A stretch of 40,604 nucleotides of DNA from Bacteroidota bacterium (GCA_023433265.1 JAEZDR010000108.1:1-40604), one strand, 5' to 3'. Shown: positions 9,454 through 17,328, counted from the first letter of the stretch. Program-made: numbers and translations. Notes: generated by a model from the letters alone, not told the origin.

Positions 9454-11190
9454 ATGAAAGCAATAAATAAAATGCTTTTTATGGTTGCAGCAATTACGGT
9501 ATTTCTTGCTGCATGCCGTAAAATGGAAAACATTACCACGCATGGAGAGGGTACTGCTGTTTCACTTACTGCCGATAAAACAGCAGTAACGGCTACGCCA
9601 GCTGATGCTAACACGGAGGTAATAAAGTTCTCCTGGACTAGTCCTAATTATGCTACCGATACCACGAATTACAAGTTTATACTTGAGATAGATTCAGTGG
9701 GTAAGAATTTTGCTAACAAGTTTACGAAGGAGGTTATTGCAAACCGGAGTATTGGATTGACCGGGGCGGAAATCAACAATATCGTGCTAAACTATGGTTT
9801 CGCAATAGGTGTAGCGCACAGCCTGGAGGCAAGAATAGTTTCGTCTTATACTAATAATAACGAACAGTATAAATCAAACACAGTAACCTTTAGCGTTACT
9901 CCCTACACAGATCCTTCTACGCTAACAGCCGACGCAACATCAGTTGTAGGTACACTGGCTACAGCCGATAACCAGGCGATCACACTTAGCTGGACACCTT
10001 CGTTCACCGGATATACGGGTATGATTACTTATACGCTTGAGTACGATTCAGCCACAAAGAATTTTGCTAACGCAAAGACAATGGCTGTTGACGCAGGTTT
10101 GTCGCAAATTCTAAAGGTGAGCCAGGTCAATGCTCACACTATGGATGTGGGTGTTGCAGGAGGAAGCATTGGTAAAATTCAATACCGCATCAAGGCCACA
10201 ACTGCCCAGGGTGCAGTGGCGTATTCTAACCCGGTTGACGTTACAGTAACCACTTATGTTCCTTTCTACAACATGTACCTGGTAGGTAGCATTAACGGAT
10301 GGAATATCAATGCTCCGCTTGAGATGGTAAGCGATAGAGGTGCAGGCCGATGGGGTAAGGTTTTTTATTCCTACATCTATTTAAGTGCAACCGATGAGTT
10401 TAAAATTGCCGAAACCGTAGGCGATTGGGGCAGTGCGTATGGTAACACAGGCGGAAGCGGTGGTATCTATACAACAGGTTTTAACCAGGGTGGCAACTTC
10501 AGCGTTCCTTCTGCAGGCATCTATCGTATCACACTTGATAAAAACGCAGGTATGGTTTACGTTCAGCAGAAGCAGGTAGGGGTTGTGGGTGGTATGCAGG
10601 GATGGAATCCATCAACACCTAATTACGGCGGCTTACTTCAGCGCGATAAATTTATTATCATCACTAACTCGGCTACCACTGATGAGTTCAAGTTTCATGA
10701 TGGCCCGGATTGGGACAACAGTACGCCTGCAAAAGCAAGGTATTGGGGTAAAACCACAGCACCTAACGAACTTGTTGAACCTGGCGATAACCTCGTAGCT
10801 CCGGGTAGTGTTCGTACAAGGGCAGTGTGGGACGGAACTGATCCACAGAAATTGAAGTATGAACTAAGCCCTGCAAATGAAATGCGGGTAGTAGGTAATG
10901 GAATTGACCAGGCAGGTGTGAACGATTGGGATCCGGGTTCTTCGCCACAAATGGCTTACCAGGGCAACGGCATATGGACAATCACCTTAACGTTGAAAGC
11001 CGCTAAGGAAATTAAATTCCTGGCAGGTGATGCATGGGGTGCTTTTGACTATGAAGATGCAGGCGCCGGTGCTGCAACTGGCGAAAGGAAAATAAAATGG
11101 GATGGTGGGCCTAACTTCTCTACCCCTGACGCCGCAGGTACTTACACCATAACATTGAATGAATATACAGGCACAGTTACCATTTTGTAA
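9454..11190 (+). CDS. SusE/SusF-like lipoprotein with three C-terminal binding domains
   Basis: A 578-residue lipoprotein (ITVFLAAC, Cys21), 18 bases after the SusE-like gene. Two Ig-like domains come first (IKFSWTSPNYATDTTNYKF at about 50-68 and ITLSWTPSFTGYTGMITYT at about 172-190), each with a YxLE(Y/I)DS-type strand. They resemble the single Ig-like domain in the previous gene. Three related beta-sandwich modules follow: YNMYLVGSINGWN, VGVVGGMQGWNPS and MRVVGNGIDQAGVNDWDP each open one, and AGIYRITLDKNAG and AGTYTITLNEYTG close the first and third. The xxGxxxGWN strand is what SusE/SusF starch-binding domains look like. It probably keeps starch on the surface for the amylase. It is the last gene before a strong terminator. 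Confidence 0.8.
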   Translation: MKAINKMLFMVAAITVFLAACRKMENITTHGEGTAVSLTADKTAVTATPADANTEVIKFSWTSPNYATDTTNYKFILEIDSVGKNFANKFTKEVIANRSIGLTGAEINNIVLNYGFAIGVAHSLEARIVSSYTNNNEQYKSNTVTFSVTPYTDPSTLTADATSVVGTLATADNQAITLSWTPSFTGYTGMITYTLEYDSATKNFANAKTMAVDAGLSQILKVSQVNAHTMDVGVAGGSIGKIQYRIKATTAQGAVAYSNPVDVTVTTYVPFYNMYLVGSINGWNINAPLEMVSDRGAGRWGKVFYSYIYLSATDEFKIAETVGDWGSAYGNTGGSGGIYTTGFNQGGNFSVPSAGIYRITLDKNAGMVYVQQKQVGVVGGMQGWNPSTPNYGGLLQRDKFIIITNSATTDEFKFHDGPDWDNSTPAKARYWGKTTAPNELVEPGDNLVAPGSVRTRAVWDGTDPQKLKYELSPANEMRVVGNGIDQAGVNDWDPGSSPQMAYQGNGIWTITLTLKAAKEIKFLAGDAWGAFDYEDAGAGAATGERKIKWDGGPNFSTPDAAGTYTITLNEYTGTVTIL

Positions 11191-11216
11191 CGGTGTTCAC
11201 TGGTTTAGTATGGGTT

Positions 11217-11248
11217 AACCGGCTCTCCTTATGAGAGCCGGTTTTTTT
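11217..11248 (+). terminator. Rho-independent terminator of the starch operon
   Basis: A perfect 11-bp stem (AACCGGCTCTC / GAGAGCCGGTT) with a 5-base loop runs into a T-run. It lies 27 bases after the last sus-like gene. Confidence 0.93.
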
Positions 11249-11359
11249 GGGCCGTGCAGGAGGTACTCCTGCTTGAGGCCTTGGAACCAGCCGTCTTTTT
11301 TACCCTTCCCTCTTTCACGGCATTCATTTACTTTTACCCGTTATAAACCAAGGTTACAG

Positions 11360-12235
11360 ATGTTGTACTCAATGACAGGCTATGGACGGGCAGAGCAACA
11401 AGTAAACGAGAAAGCTTTTCTCGTGGAAGTTCGCTCGCTTAATGGAAAGCAATATGATATCAGGTTAACCCTTCCGCCTTTGCTGAAGCCTTACGAGTTC
11501 GAAATCAGGAATACACTCAACAATGGGCTCTCACGTGGCAGCATTGAGTGTATCATTACAATTAAGCAAAACGGGGCGGTTAAACCTGTTACTATCAATA
11601 CGGAATTATTAAAGGCCTATTACCAACCTATCGCACAGCTTTCTGCTGAACTGAACATTTCGGCTGATAATATACTGGGTGCGCTATTAAAGCTTCCCGA
11701 TGTTATCACTCCCTCCACTGAAATACTTTCGGAAGCTGAGTGGGGCGATTTTCTAAAAGTGCTACAGGCAGCTATTGATCAATTGAACGAACACAGGAGA
11801 GACGAAGGCAAGATGCTGGAACAGGATATGCTGGAGCGGATTGAGAACATAGAGCGCGAACAGCAAGTGGTTGCAGGAATGGACGAGCAGCGCAAAACTA
11901 AAATTAGAGAAGGGCTTGAAAAAGTTTTGGAAGATAACGTAGGAAAGGAAAATTATGATGGCAACCGTTTGGAGCAGGAGTTAATTTACTACATAGAAAA
12001 AATAGATATCAGCGAGGAACAGGCAAGGCTCAAAAACCATTGTGAATATTTTAGGAGCATTCTTCAGGAGCCTGATATCTCAAAAGGCAAGAAGCTTTCT
12101 TTTATTTTACAGGAAATAGGAAGGGAGATCAACACCACCGGATCAAAATCTTACGATGCTGCTATTCAGAAATCTGTGGTGCGTATGAAAGATGAATTGG
12201 AAAAAGCAAAAGAACAAGTGCTGAATGTTTTATAG
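11360..12235 (+). CDS. yicC: YicC/YloC family endoribonuclease
   Basis: A 291-residue cytoplasmic protein. ATG 11360 is chosen because it gives the family's signature start MLYSMTGYGRAEQQ; the frame is open further upstream but that part overlaps the terminator and reads as nonsense. The body shows the family landmarks: EVRSLNGKQYDIRLTLPP, FEIRNTLNNGLSRGSIEC near the N-terminus, and the C-terminal DUF1732 block with EQELIYYIEKIDISEEQARLK, LSFILQEIGREINTTGSK and VVRMKDELEKAKEQVLNVL. YicC homologues in E. coli and Bacillus are reported as endoribonucleases acting on RNA turnover. It overlaps gldH by 11 bases. Confidence 0.92.
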   Translation: MLYSMTGYGRAEQQVNEKAFLVEVRSLNGKQYDIRLTLPPLLKPYEFEIRNTLNNGLSRGSIECIITIKQNGAVKPVTINTELLKAYYQPIAQLSAELNISADNILGALLKLPDVITPSTEILSEAEWGDFLKVLQAAIDQLNEHRRDEGKMLEQDMLERIENIEREQQVVAGMDEQRKTKIREGLEKVLEDNVGKENYDGNRLEQELIYYIEKIDISEEQARLKNHCEYFRSILQEPDISKGKKLSFILQEIGREINTTGSKSYDAAIQKSVVRMKDELEKAKEQVLNVL

Positions 12236-12695
12236 GAATTCACTCATAACAGTGCTCGCAGCTTTACTGCTGGCAACGAGCTGCGATAAAATTAACTTGT
12301 ACGAAAAGCTGCATGCCTTTGATGCAAACCAATGGGCAAGCAACGATACCGCAACTTTTCGGTTCCATATCAGAGACTCATCACGATATAAGGTTTTCTT
12401 TGTGTTGCGCCATACAGATGCGTACCACTTTAATAATATCTGGGTCAATATTATGGTAGCTGATCCTGATTCCTCTTATAGCTTCAAGCGTGAATTCATC
12501 CTGGCTGACGATACACGTTGGCTTGGAACGGGCATGGGCGATGTGTTTGAACACAGGCTAGCCTTTGCACCCAGTGCCGAAAAGTTGAGGCCCGGCACAT
12601 ACACTTTCAAATTGTTGCCTGTGATGCGCGAAGACCCTCTTCGCAATGTGGTTAATGCAGGTATAAGGGTAGAGCGGCAAGACGAACTTGAATAA
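12225..12695 (+). CDS. gldH: Gliding motility lipoprotein GldH
   Basis: A 156-residue lipoprotein with signal ending LLLATSC (Cys20). The pattern matches GldH: an acidic/aromatic stretch with a conserved Trp (FDANQWASNDTATFRFHI), then YKVFFVLRHTDAYHFNNIWVN, and near the end the family's MRxDPL and NVVNAGIRVER. GldH is needed for gliding in Flavobacterium, and GldH homologues are widespread in non-gliding Bacteroidota too. The T9SS-secreted amylase upstream shows that the host has T9SS. The first 11 bases overlap yicC, and the kinase gene starts two bases after the stop codon ends. Confidence 0.82.
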   Translation: MFYRNSLITVLAALLLATSCDKINLYEKLHAFDANQWASNDTATFRFHIRDSSRYKVFFVLRHTDAYHFNNIWVNIMVADPDSSYSFKREFILADDTRWLGTGMGDVFEHRLAFAPSAEKLRPGTYTFKLLPVMREDPLRNVVNAGIRVERQDELE

Positions 12696-12696
12696 T

Positions 12697-13677
12697 ATGC
12701 CTAAAACAAAACATCTGCGTTTTATTACCGGTGTTTATTGGTTTTTACTCCTATACATCGTGGCGGCTTTATTGTTCTGGCTTGTGTCGCTTGAAAGGCA
12801 GAACGATGTAGTTACCCGTCTCAAGATAGAAGTGCTTTCGCAAGAGAATCCTAACTATGAAAAGGAGGTGGCACATATAAAGGATGTTCAGCGGAGGAAG
12901 ACAATTCAATACCTTGGCGAAGGAATCACCTTTTTAGTGGTCATACTGGTAGGGGCTGTATTTGTATATAGGAGCATGCGTCGGCAGATCAGGCTATCAA
13001 GGCAGGAAAAGAATTTCATGATGGCGGTAACCCACGAGTTGAAGACACCTATTGCTGTTGCCCAACTTAACCTGGAAACCTTACAGAAACGAAAGCTCGA
13101 GGCTGAGCAAACTTCCCGCATCCTGTCCCAAACATTAAAGGAGGTATCAAGGCTAAATGAGCTTTGCGATAATATCCTGTTCTCGGCGCAGTTGGACAGT
13201 GTAGGGCCATCAGCCCAAAAGATGCCGCTCAGCTTTACCCGTTTATTGGTAAATGCGTTGCAGACTTTCAAGTTGCGATATCCAAATGTCACAGTAGTAT
13301 CTTCTATAGAGGAAGATGTGATGACAGAGGGCGACGAGTTTGCATTACAGATGCTTGTAAGCAACTTGCTGGAAAACGCAGCTAAGTACGGAGGCCTGCA
13401 GTCAGTTATTACAGTCAAGCTTTCCAGGCAGGAAAATACAATGCATTTCTCAGTGGCCGATAATGGTCCGGGCGTTCCCGACAAAGAAAAGACCAAGGTG
13501 TTCGAGAAGTTCTACCGTGCCGGTAACGAGAACACAAGAGTTGCCAAGGGAACCGGTTTGGGATTGTATATATGCAAGCGAATCGTCTCACGCCACGGGG
13601 GCAAAATATACCTACTGGACAACGCTCCTTCTGGCGCTATTGTGCAGGTGGAGATGTCGTTAATAGCGAAAGTTTGA
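12697..13677 (+). CDS. Membrane sensor histidine kinase, no adjacent regulator
   Basis: A 326-residue kinase. ATG 12697 is chosen over an in-frame TTG at 12688 that overlaps gldH. Two membrane helices (about 9-32 and 75-93) flank a short periplasmic part of about 40 residues (NDVVTRLKIEVLSQENPNYE). The kinase core follows: H-box AVTHELKTP with phospho-acceptor His113, N-box LVSNLLENAAKYG, G1 VADNGPGVPD, F-box VFEKFYR and G2 GTGLGLYICKRI. There is no HAMP domain of normal size and no response regulator nearby, so its partner is elsewhere. The small sensor part gives no clue to the signal. Linkage to gldH suggests envelope state, but this is only a guess. Confidence 0.88.
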   Translation: MPKTKHLRFITGVYWFLLLYIVAALLFWLVSLERQNDVVTRLKIEVLSQENPNYEKEVAHIKDVQRRKTIQYLGEGITFLVVILVGAVFVYRSMRRQIRLSRQEKNFMMAVTHELKTPIAVAQLNLETLQKRKLEAEQTSRILSQTLKEVSRLNELCDNILFSAQLDSVGPSAQKMPLSFTRLLVNALQTFKLRYPNVTVVSSIEEDVMTEGDEFALQMLVSNLLENAAKYGGLQSVITVKLSRQENTMHFSVADNGPGVPDKEKTKVFEKFYRAGNENTRVAKGTGLGLYICKRIVSRHGGKIYLLDNAPSGAIVQVEMSLIAKV

Positions 13678-13731
13678 GACGAGTAACTACTAAAGATCGT
13701 CACTCATATAGTTTTTGGACATTAAAATAAA

Positions 13732-13755
13732 GGGTGCGCTTGGCACCCGTTTGTT
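13732..13755. terminator. Bidirectional terminator between convergent genes
   Basis: GGGTGC-GCTTG-GCACCC is a perfect 6-bp stem with a 5-base loop. It is followed by a T-rich run on the plus strand and by TTTATTTTAA on the minus strand. It lies between the kinase gene and the minus-strand lipoprotein gene, so it can serve both. Confidence 0.65.
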
Positions 13756-13798
13756 TCGATACTACTTCTTGTATGCTTACTACATGAATGCTGCGTAC

Positions 13799-14317
13799 TT
13801 ATAAAATCATCGCATTTCCTACACCGGGAATTTTCTTTTTCTTTTTTTCTGTTTCGTCAACTGGCTTCGAATCCAACGGTATTACCTGGGATGGAGCAAA
13901 GTAATCTTTAGGCAAAAAGTATTCTTTGTCCTTCGGTTCGTAATGCCTAATGTTTTTATAGGAAGCTGCATAGCCTGTTACGGTCACTGTTATTACGGTT
14001 TTATCGTTGGTTGTTGTAGACGTAGTGGTGAAATAGGGTTGAACCACCAGGTCGCATTTGAATTCCTTAATGAATTCAGCAAGGATGCTTTCCTTAGCAG
14101 CTAAAATAGTTCCTCCTATATAGCTCTTCGATAGAGTATTTCTTACTTTTTGTATTTCAAGGTCAGCCACCATTGGCCTTAGGTAGATTCCTTGCTTTGT
14201 GATGTACATGTAATCATAATCAGCGGTGGTAGATTTCTTTGCCGGAGTGCAGGCCATTAAGGTAATGGTGGCAGCAAATAACAACAGCGATAGCTTTGAT
14301 AAAAGATTGTTCTTCAT
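13799..14317 (-). CDS. Small lipoprotein of unknown function
   Basis: A 172-residue protein with a clear lipoprotein signal (LLLFAATITLMACTP, Cys23). The mature part begins with a short linker (AKKSTTADYDYMYITKQ), then a compact alpha/beta region (GIYLRPMVADLEI, GGTILAAKESILAEFIKEFKCDLVV, TVITVTVTGYAASYKNI), and ends with a charged stretch rich in Lys (DETEKKKKKIPGVG). I do not recognise the family. The AKESIL / KEFKCDLVVQPYF / VTGYAA pattern recalls small lipoproteins whose core is a two-layer fold binding another envelope protein, but no function can be assigned. It stands alone, convergent with the kinase gene and preceded by a palindrome at 14363-14378. Confidence 0.75.
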   Translation of the reverse strand: MKNNLLSKLSLLLFAATITLMACTPAKKSTTADYDYMYITKQGIYLRPMVADLEIQKVRNTLSKSYIGGTILAAKESILAEFIKEFKCDLVVQPYFTTTSTTTNDKTVITVTVTGYAASYKNIRHYEPKDKEYFLPKDYFAPSQVIPLDSKPVDETEKKKKKIPGVGNAMIL

Positions 14318-14362
14318 TGCAAATTATTTAAGGTTGAGAGGTAAAGCTAGCGGCCACGGTAC

Positions 14363-14378
14363 ATGTCAACAATGACAT
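14363..14378 (-). promoter_or_regulatory. Short palindrome upstream of the lipoprotein gene
   Basis: ATGTCA-ACAA-TGACAT is a perfect 6+4+6 inverted repeat, 46 bases upstream of the start codon. It could be an operator. No clear -7 box was found next to it. Confidence 0.3.
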
Positions 14379-14583
14379 TTGGCATATAATACTTCATACT
14401 TTTTACCTTTCGTGCTCCCTCCACCTCACATTTATATTGTCATCTTCAGTTCCTCCAATATCTCCTGTCGCCACAGCCTCTGCAAAGCCAGGGACATGGC
14501 AGTTCTTTGCGGTAACAAGAGGAGCATAGCTCCAACATCTTGGTGGTACTAGCCACATTGGGGCAAACGCACCTTCTCCATCT

Positions 14584-14610
14584 CCCCCAAAATTTGTACG
14601 TTTTTGGGGG
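14584..14610. other. Hairpin with C5A4 / T4G5 arms
   Basis: CCCCCAAAA (14584-14592) pairs with TTTTGGGGG (14602-14610) across a 9-base loop. It lies directly before the 11-bp repeats. The G-run on one strand is six bases long with the next base. Confidence 0.5.
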
Positions 14611-14611
14611 G

Positions 14612-14648
14612 CAAGTCCGACGCAAGTCCGACGTTAGTCCGAGGTTAG
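14612..14648. repeat. Three 11-bp direct repeats
   Basis: CAAGTCCGACG occurs at 14612-14622 and again exactly at 14623-14633; a third unit with three changes, TTAGTCCGAGG, is at 14634-14644, and four more bases (TTAG) start a fourth. There are no gaps between units. Confidence 0.7.
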
Positions 14649-14922
14649 AGTGTGGCAAGAGCGTTGGAAGAGGGTTCATTTCGTCGCATTCACAAAACCA
14701 AAGATTCACTCTGTGGTGTCGCTGGTCAAAAAGCAGCGAAAGCATTAAGATCACGGATCCCAGGCGTATCACCTCTCTTGCCATAACTTGCTTTCGCTAC
14801 CTTCCCGGTGGGCTGCCACCCCTGCTATCAGGCGTTCCCTTACCGCTACCTGTTAGTTTTAGTCTGTAAGTAGCCCCCGTAAAGCCCACCGTTGCTGTAT
14901 TTTCATTTGTTGCCATATAAAA

Positions 14923-14954
14923 CATTTGGGCGCAACTTATGATGCGCCCAAATG
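14923..14954 (-). terminator. Perfect 12-bp hairpin, terminator-like on the minus strand
   Basis: CATTTGGGCGCA (14923-14934) and TGCGCCCAAATG (14943-14954) form a perfect 12-bp stem with an 8-base loop. Read on the minus strand the stem is followed by TTTTAT, as in a weak intrinsic terminator. On the plus strand no T-run follows. It stops six bases before the 10-bp repeat array. Confidence 0.5.
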
Positions 14955-14960
14955 CTACTT

Positions 14961-15110
14961 TCCCGTTTGTTCCGTTTTGTTCCCGTTTGTTCCAAACAAT
15001 TCCGTTTTGTTCCCAATTATTCAGTTTTGTTCCGTTTTGTTCCCATTTGTTCCCATTTGTTCCCGTTTGTTCCCGTTCATTCCGTTTTATTCCCGTTTGT
15101 GCCTCTTCAT
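14961..15110. repeat. Array of fifteen 10-bp units in perfect register
   Basis: From 14961 the sequence divides into fifteen consecutive 10-base units without a single insertion or deletion. The commonest forms are TCCCGTTTGT and TCCGTTTTGT; others differ at one to six positions (for example TCCCATTTGT, TCCGTTTTAT, TCCCAATTAT). The unit length equals about one helical turn, so the A/T tracts fall on one face of the helix and the DNA may be bent. Because 10 is not a multiple of 3, any translation would repeat every ten residues. Confidence 0.9.
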
Positions 15111-15221
15111 TCACATGCTGCCCCCCAATCAGCCGATTGAAGGATATGCTATGCTACAATCCTAAAAAGACAGTCAATCATGAAATAAAGTGGTAGTAAT
15201 CAGCAGTGTATGGTCAGGCAT

Positions 15222-16223
15222 TTATGCCACCTGCTGTTTCAGCTCTTTCAGGCCTATCATTCGCTTTTGTTCGCTATCCCAGATCTTTAACCTGAAGCAG
15301 GCAATGATATCTTTTGGGTGTAGTGATGTGGTTTTGCATTGCTGCAACTCCTTAAACGCTTTCATAGTCTCCGGCAGGCGGTAGAAGGGTATTTTAGCGT
15401 TAAGGTGGTGAATGTGGTGGTAGCCGATGTTGCCGGTAAAGAACTCCATGATAGGATGCATCTTCATATAGCTTGATGAATCAAGGGCGGCTTTGTGGTA
15501 AGTCCAGCTCTTATTGTCTGCAAACTCAACGCCTGGGAAGTTGTGCTGTGCATAAAAGAGGTAGGAGCCTATAGAAAGAGAAACGAAGAAAGGTATAAGG
15601 ATCAGCAGCATCCAGGTTTGCCAGCCGAAGAAGTACACAAGCAGGCCGCTGCCCACTACGTGAAGTACCAGGGCAAGCAGGGAATCAGCATGCTTACGGG
15701 GTGCACTGGTAAAAGAGCTGATACACATGCCTATAATAAACATGAAGAAATACCCGAAAGTTATCGTCAGCGGGTGCCGGGTAAAGAGATACTGCCTCCG
15801 CTCGGCGCGCGACATATTGAGAAACTTGCTTTTAGTAACAATCGGAAACGAACCAATACTTGCACTGAATAGCTTGGAGTTATGTGCATGGTGATGGTCG
15901 TGAGAGCGCTTCCAGATGCTGGCAGGAGCAAGGATAAACAATCCGTAAAGCACCATAATTACTTCGGCTATCCATGAATGCCTTAAGATAGTATGGTGTT
16001 GGTAGTCGTGGTATATAATGAACATTCGAATCATTAATAAGCCAGCTAAAACGCTGCTAACCAGGCGTAATACGAAATTAGGCAACAAGGCTGCGCCGGC
16101 AAATGCCGATACCAGCAGGGTAAGTGTCGAAAGGGTATGCCACCAGCTTTTGCTCCTGATTTCACGGGCAAATGGTTTACTAGCCAAAATGAGGCTCTTA
16201 CCACATAATATATCTGTCTCCAT
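15222..16223 (-). CDS. Membrane fatty-acid desaturase
   Basis: A 333-residue integral membrane di-iron enzyme that introduces a double bond into fatty acyl chains. ATG 16223 (METDILCG) is chosen; an in-frame TTG eleven codons earlier would put the start codon upstream of the -7 box, outside the transcript. Three histidine boxes are present: HDYQHH (72-77), HDHHHAHN (108-115) and HHIHHL (269-274), with a further QHNF (227). Paired hydrophobic segments lie before box I, between boxes II and III (about 152-222). The box spacing fits the FA_desaturase family, in the delta-type or omega-type groups; regiospecificity cannot be read from the sequence. It stands alone with its own promoter and is near an acyltransferase gene, both concerning membrane lipids. 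Confidence 0.9.
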   Translation of the reverse strand: METDILCGKSLILASKPFAREIRSKSWWHTLSTLTLLVSAFAGAALLPNFVLRLVSSVLAGLLMIRMFIIYHDYQHHTILRHSWIAEVIMVLYGLFILAPASIWKRSHDHHHAHNSKLFSASIGSFPIVTKSKFLNMSRAERRQYLFTRHPLTITFGYFFMFIIGMCISSFTSAPRKHADSLLALVLHVVGSGLLVYFFGWQTWMLLILIPFFVSLSIGSYLFYAQHNFPGVEFADNKSWTYHKAALDSSSYMKMHPIMEFFTGNIGYHHIHHLNAKIPFYRLPETMKAFKELQQCKTTSLHPKDIIACFRLKIWDSEQKRMIGLKELKQQVA

Positions 16224-16238
16224 TTTCTGCAAGGCAAA

Positions 16239-16246
16239 CAAAGATA
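16239..16246 (-). promoter_or_regulatory. -7 box for the desaturase gene
   Basis: TATCTTTG on the minus strand is an exact match to TAnnTTTG, ending 15 bases before the ATG. A clear -33 TTG at the right spacing was not found. Confidence 0.45.
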
Positions 16247-16448
16247 GTTGCTGCAAGCTTTTTGGCTTGTTAAACGGGATTATATTTTAATTTAAATAAT
16301 ATCCAATTCAACTGCAATTGGCTTGCATTATTTACAGAAAGCAAAATAAAAAGTTGTTACTGAAATTAACAAGTGGGTTTACGATTGCATTTTTTGAAGC
16401 AATACAACTGCTTATTGTGGTGTGAAATTAAAAAGAGGAGGGAAGCAA

Positions 16449-17318
16449 CTACCGCTTATGCTTCCACCTTTTATGTGTCCATAACCAGGTTTGAGGTTCC
16501 ATCTTTATGTCTTCTTCCAGCCTGCGGGTGTGTAACTCCGTAACGGCATTATCGGGCATGGAAGCAGGGTCTTTTACTAGTAGTTCGGCGCTTATGGTAT
16601 ACCGGCCGCGGCCAATGCGCTGTACGCACATGTAAACCACCGGCATATTAAACTTCCTGGCAAACCTTTCAGTACCCGTGAAAACCGGTGTATCCTGGTT
16701 GAGAAAGGTCATCCAGTGGGCTTTTTCAGGGTTAGGTGATTGATCGGCAATAAAGGCGGTGGCATTTACCTCGCCCCGGTTCCTGAGCATTTCCTTAGCG
16801 GTTTCCCTCATCTTAATCAGCTTTGTACCAAAGCGGCTTCTCATCCTGTACATCAGCCCATCGTAGTATTCGTTTGCAAGGGGGTGGTAGATTACGTACA
16901 ATTGATGTTTGCATTGCATGCTGAAAGAGTTGCCTGCCCATTCCCAGTTGCCTTTATGGCCCAGTACGAGGATGACGCTGCGGTTTTCGGAAGCTAAAGT
17001 GTTCAATAACAGCAAAGCTTCTTTGTTCATGCTGCACCTGCGTAACATAGCTTTTTTTCCTATGGTGAGGGTTTTAAAGGTTTCGAGAAGCAGGTCGCAG
17101 AAATAGCGATAAAAGCCCGAGCAAATGCGATCGATTTCCTTATCTGACTTGCCGGGAAAGGAGTTTCGAAGGTTAGTCATCACAACGTTCTTCCGGTAGC
17201 GCAGCATGCGGTATAATACAAGGTATACCAGGTCTGACAGCAAATAGAGCAGCCAGAAAGGCAAAAGAGACAGCAAATACAGGAAAGGAAGACTAATGTA
17301 ATAAATGAGCACGCGCAC
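16449..17318 (-). CDS. LpxL/HtrB-like lipid A acyltransferase
   Basis: A 289-residue membrane-anchored acyltransferase that likely adds a secondary acyl chain to lipid A. The N-terminus is a hydrophobic anchor (LIYYISLPFLYLLSLLPFWL). The family sequence NVVMTNLRNSFPGKS (44-58) is followed by GFYRYFCDLLLETFK (68-82), then the catalytic HX4E motif H121-KGNW-E126, and later AFIADQSPNPEKAHW and FTGTERFARKFNMPVVY. No ATG precedes the anchor, so GTG 17318 is taken as start; GTG 17312 is equally possible. It is transcribed away from uvrA. Confidence 0.88.
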   Translation of the reverse strand: MRVLIYYISLPFLYLLSLLPFWLLYLLSDLVYLVLYRMLRYRKNVVMTNLRNSFPGKSDKEIDRICSGFYRYFCDLLLETFKTLTIGKKAMLRRCSMNKEALLLLNTLASENRSVILVLGHKGNWEWAGNSFSMQCKHQLYVIYHPLANEYYDGLMYRMRSRFGTKLIKMRETAKEMLRNRGEVNATAFIADQSPNPEKAHWMTFLNQDTPVFTGTERFARKFNMPVVYMCVQRIGRGRYTISAELLVKDPASMPDNAVTELHTRRLEEDIKMEPQTWLWTHKRWKHKR

Positions 17319-17328
17319 CCTATTTGGT

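Larger units (their letters stand above)
14318..15221. other. Gene-free stretch with short repeats and hairpins
   Basis: About 900 bases lie between the lipoprotein and desaturase genes without a credible gene. Open frames exist on both strands but have low-complexity or unlike-protein translations. The stretch holds a C5A4/T4G5 hairpin, three 11-bp direct repeats, a perfect 12-bp hairpin, and an array of fifteen 10-bp units; each is listed separately. A decayed gene or an uncommon small RNA cannot be excluded. Confidence 0.6.

Noticed and set aside
11231..11359. Longer N-terminus for yicC
   Set aside because: It would start inside the terminator stem and adds 43 residues that no family member has; the normal start MLYSMTGYG is at 11360.
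12906..13496. 196-codon minus-strand frame inside the orphan kinase gene
   Set aside because: Antisense of the kinase core; Ser/Cys-rich translation without motifs.
13799..14317. Assigning the small lipoprotein to a toxin or secretion family
   Set aside because: Only the signal and lipobox are certain; no motif supports a function.
14446..14869. Two overlapping open frames of about 110 codons, one on each strand
   Set aside because: Both translations are Cys/Arg/Pro-rich without protein-like patterns and cover the short-repeat elements.
14961..15110. CRISPR array
   Set aside because: Units are 10 bases with no spacers and no cas genes nearby.
14797..15114. 105-codon open frame on the minus strand through the 10-bp array
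   Set aside because: Its first half is only the translation of the repeats (a ten-residue period with EQNGT), and three plus-strand frames are open in the same place for the same reason. No fold or start signal is seen. The lack of stop codons comes from the repeat composition.
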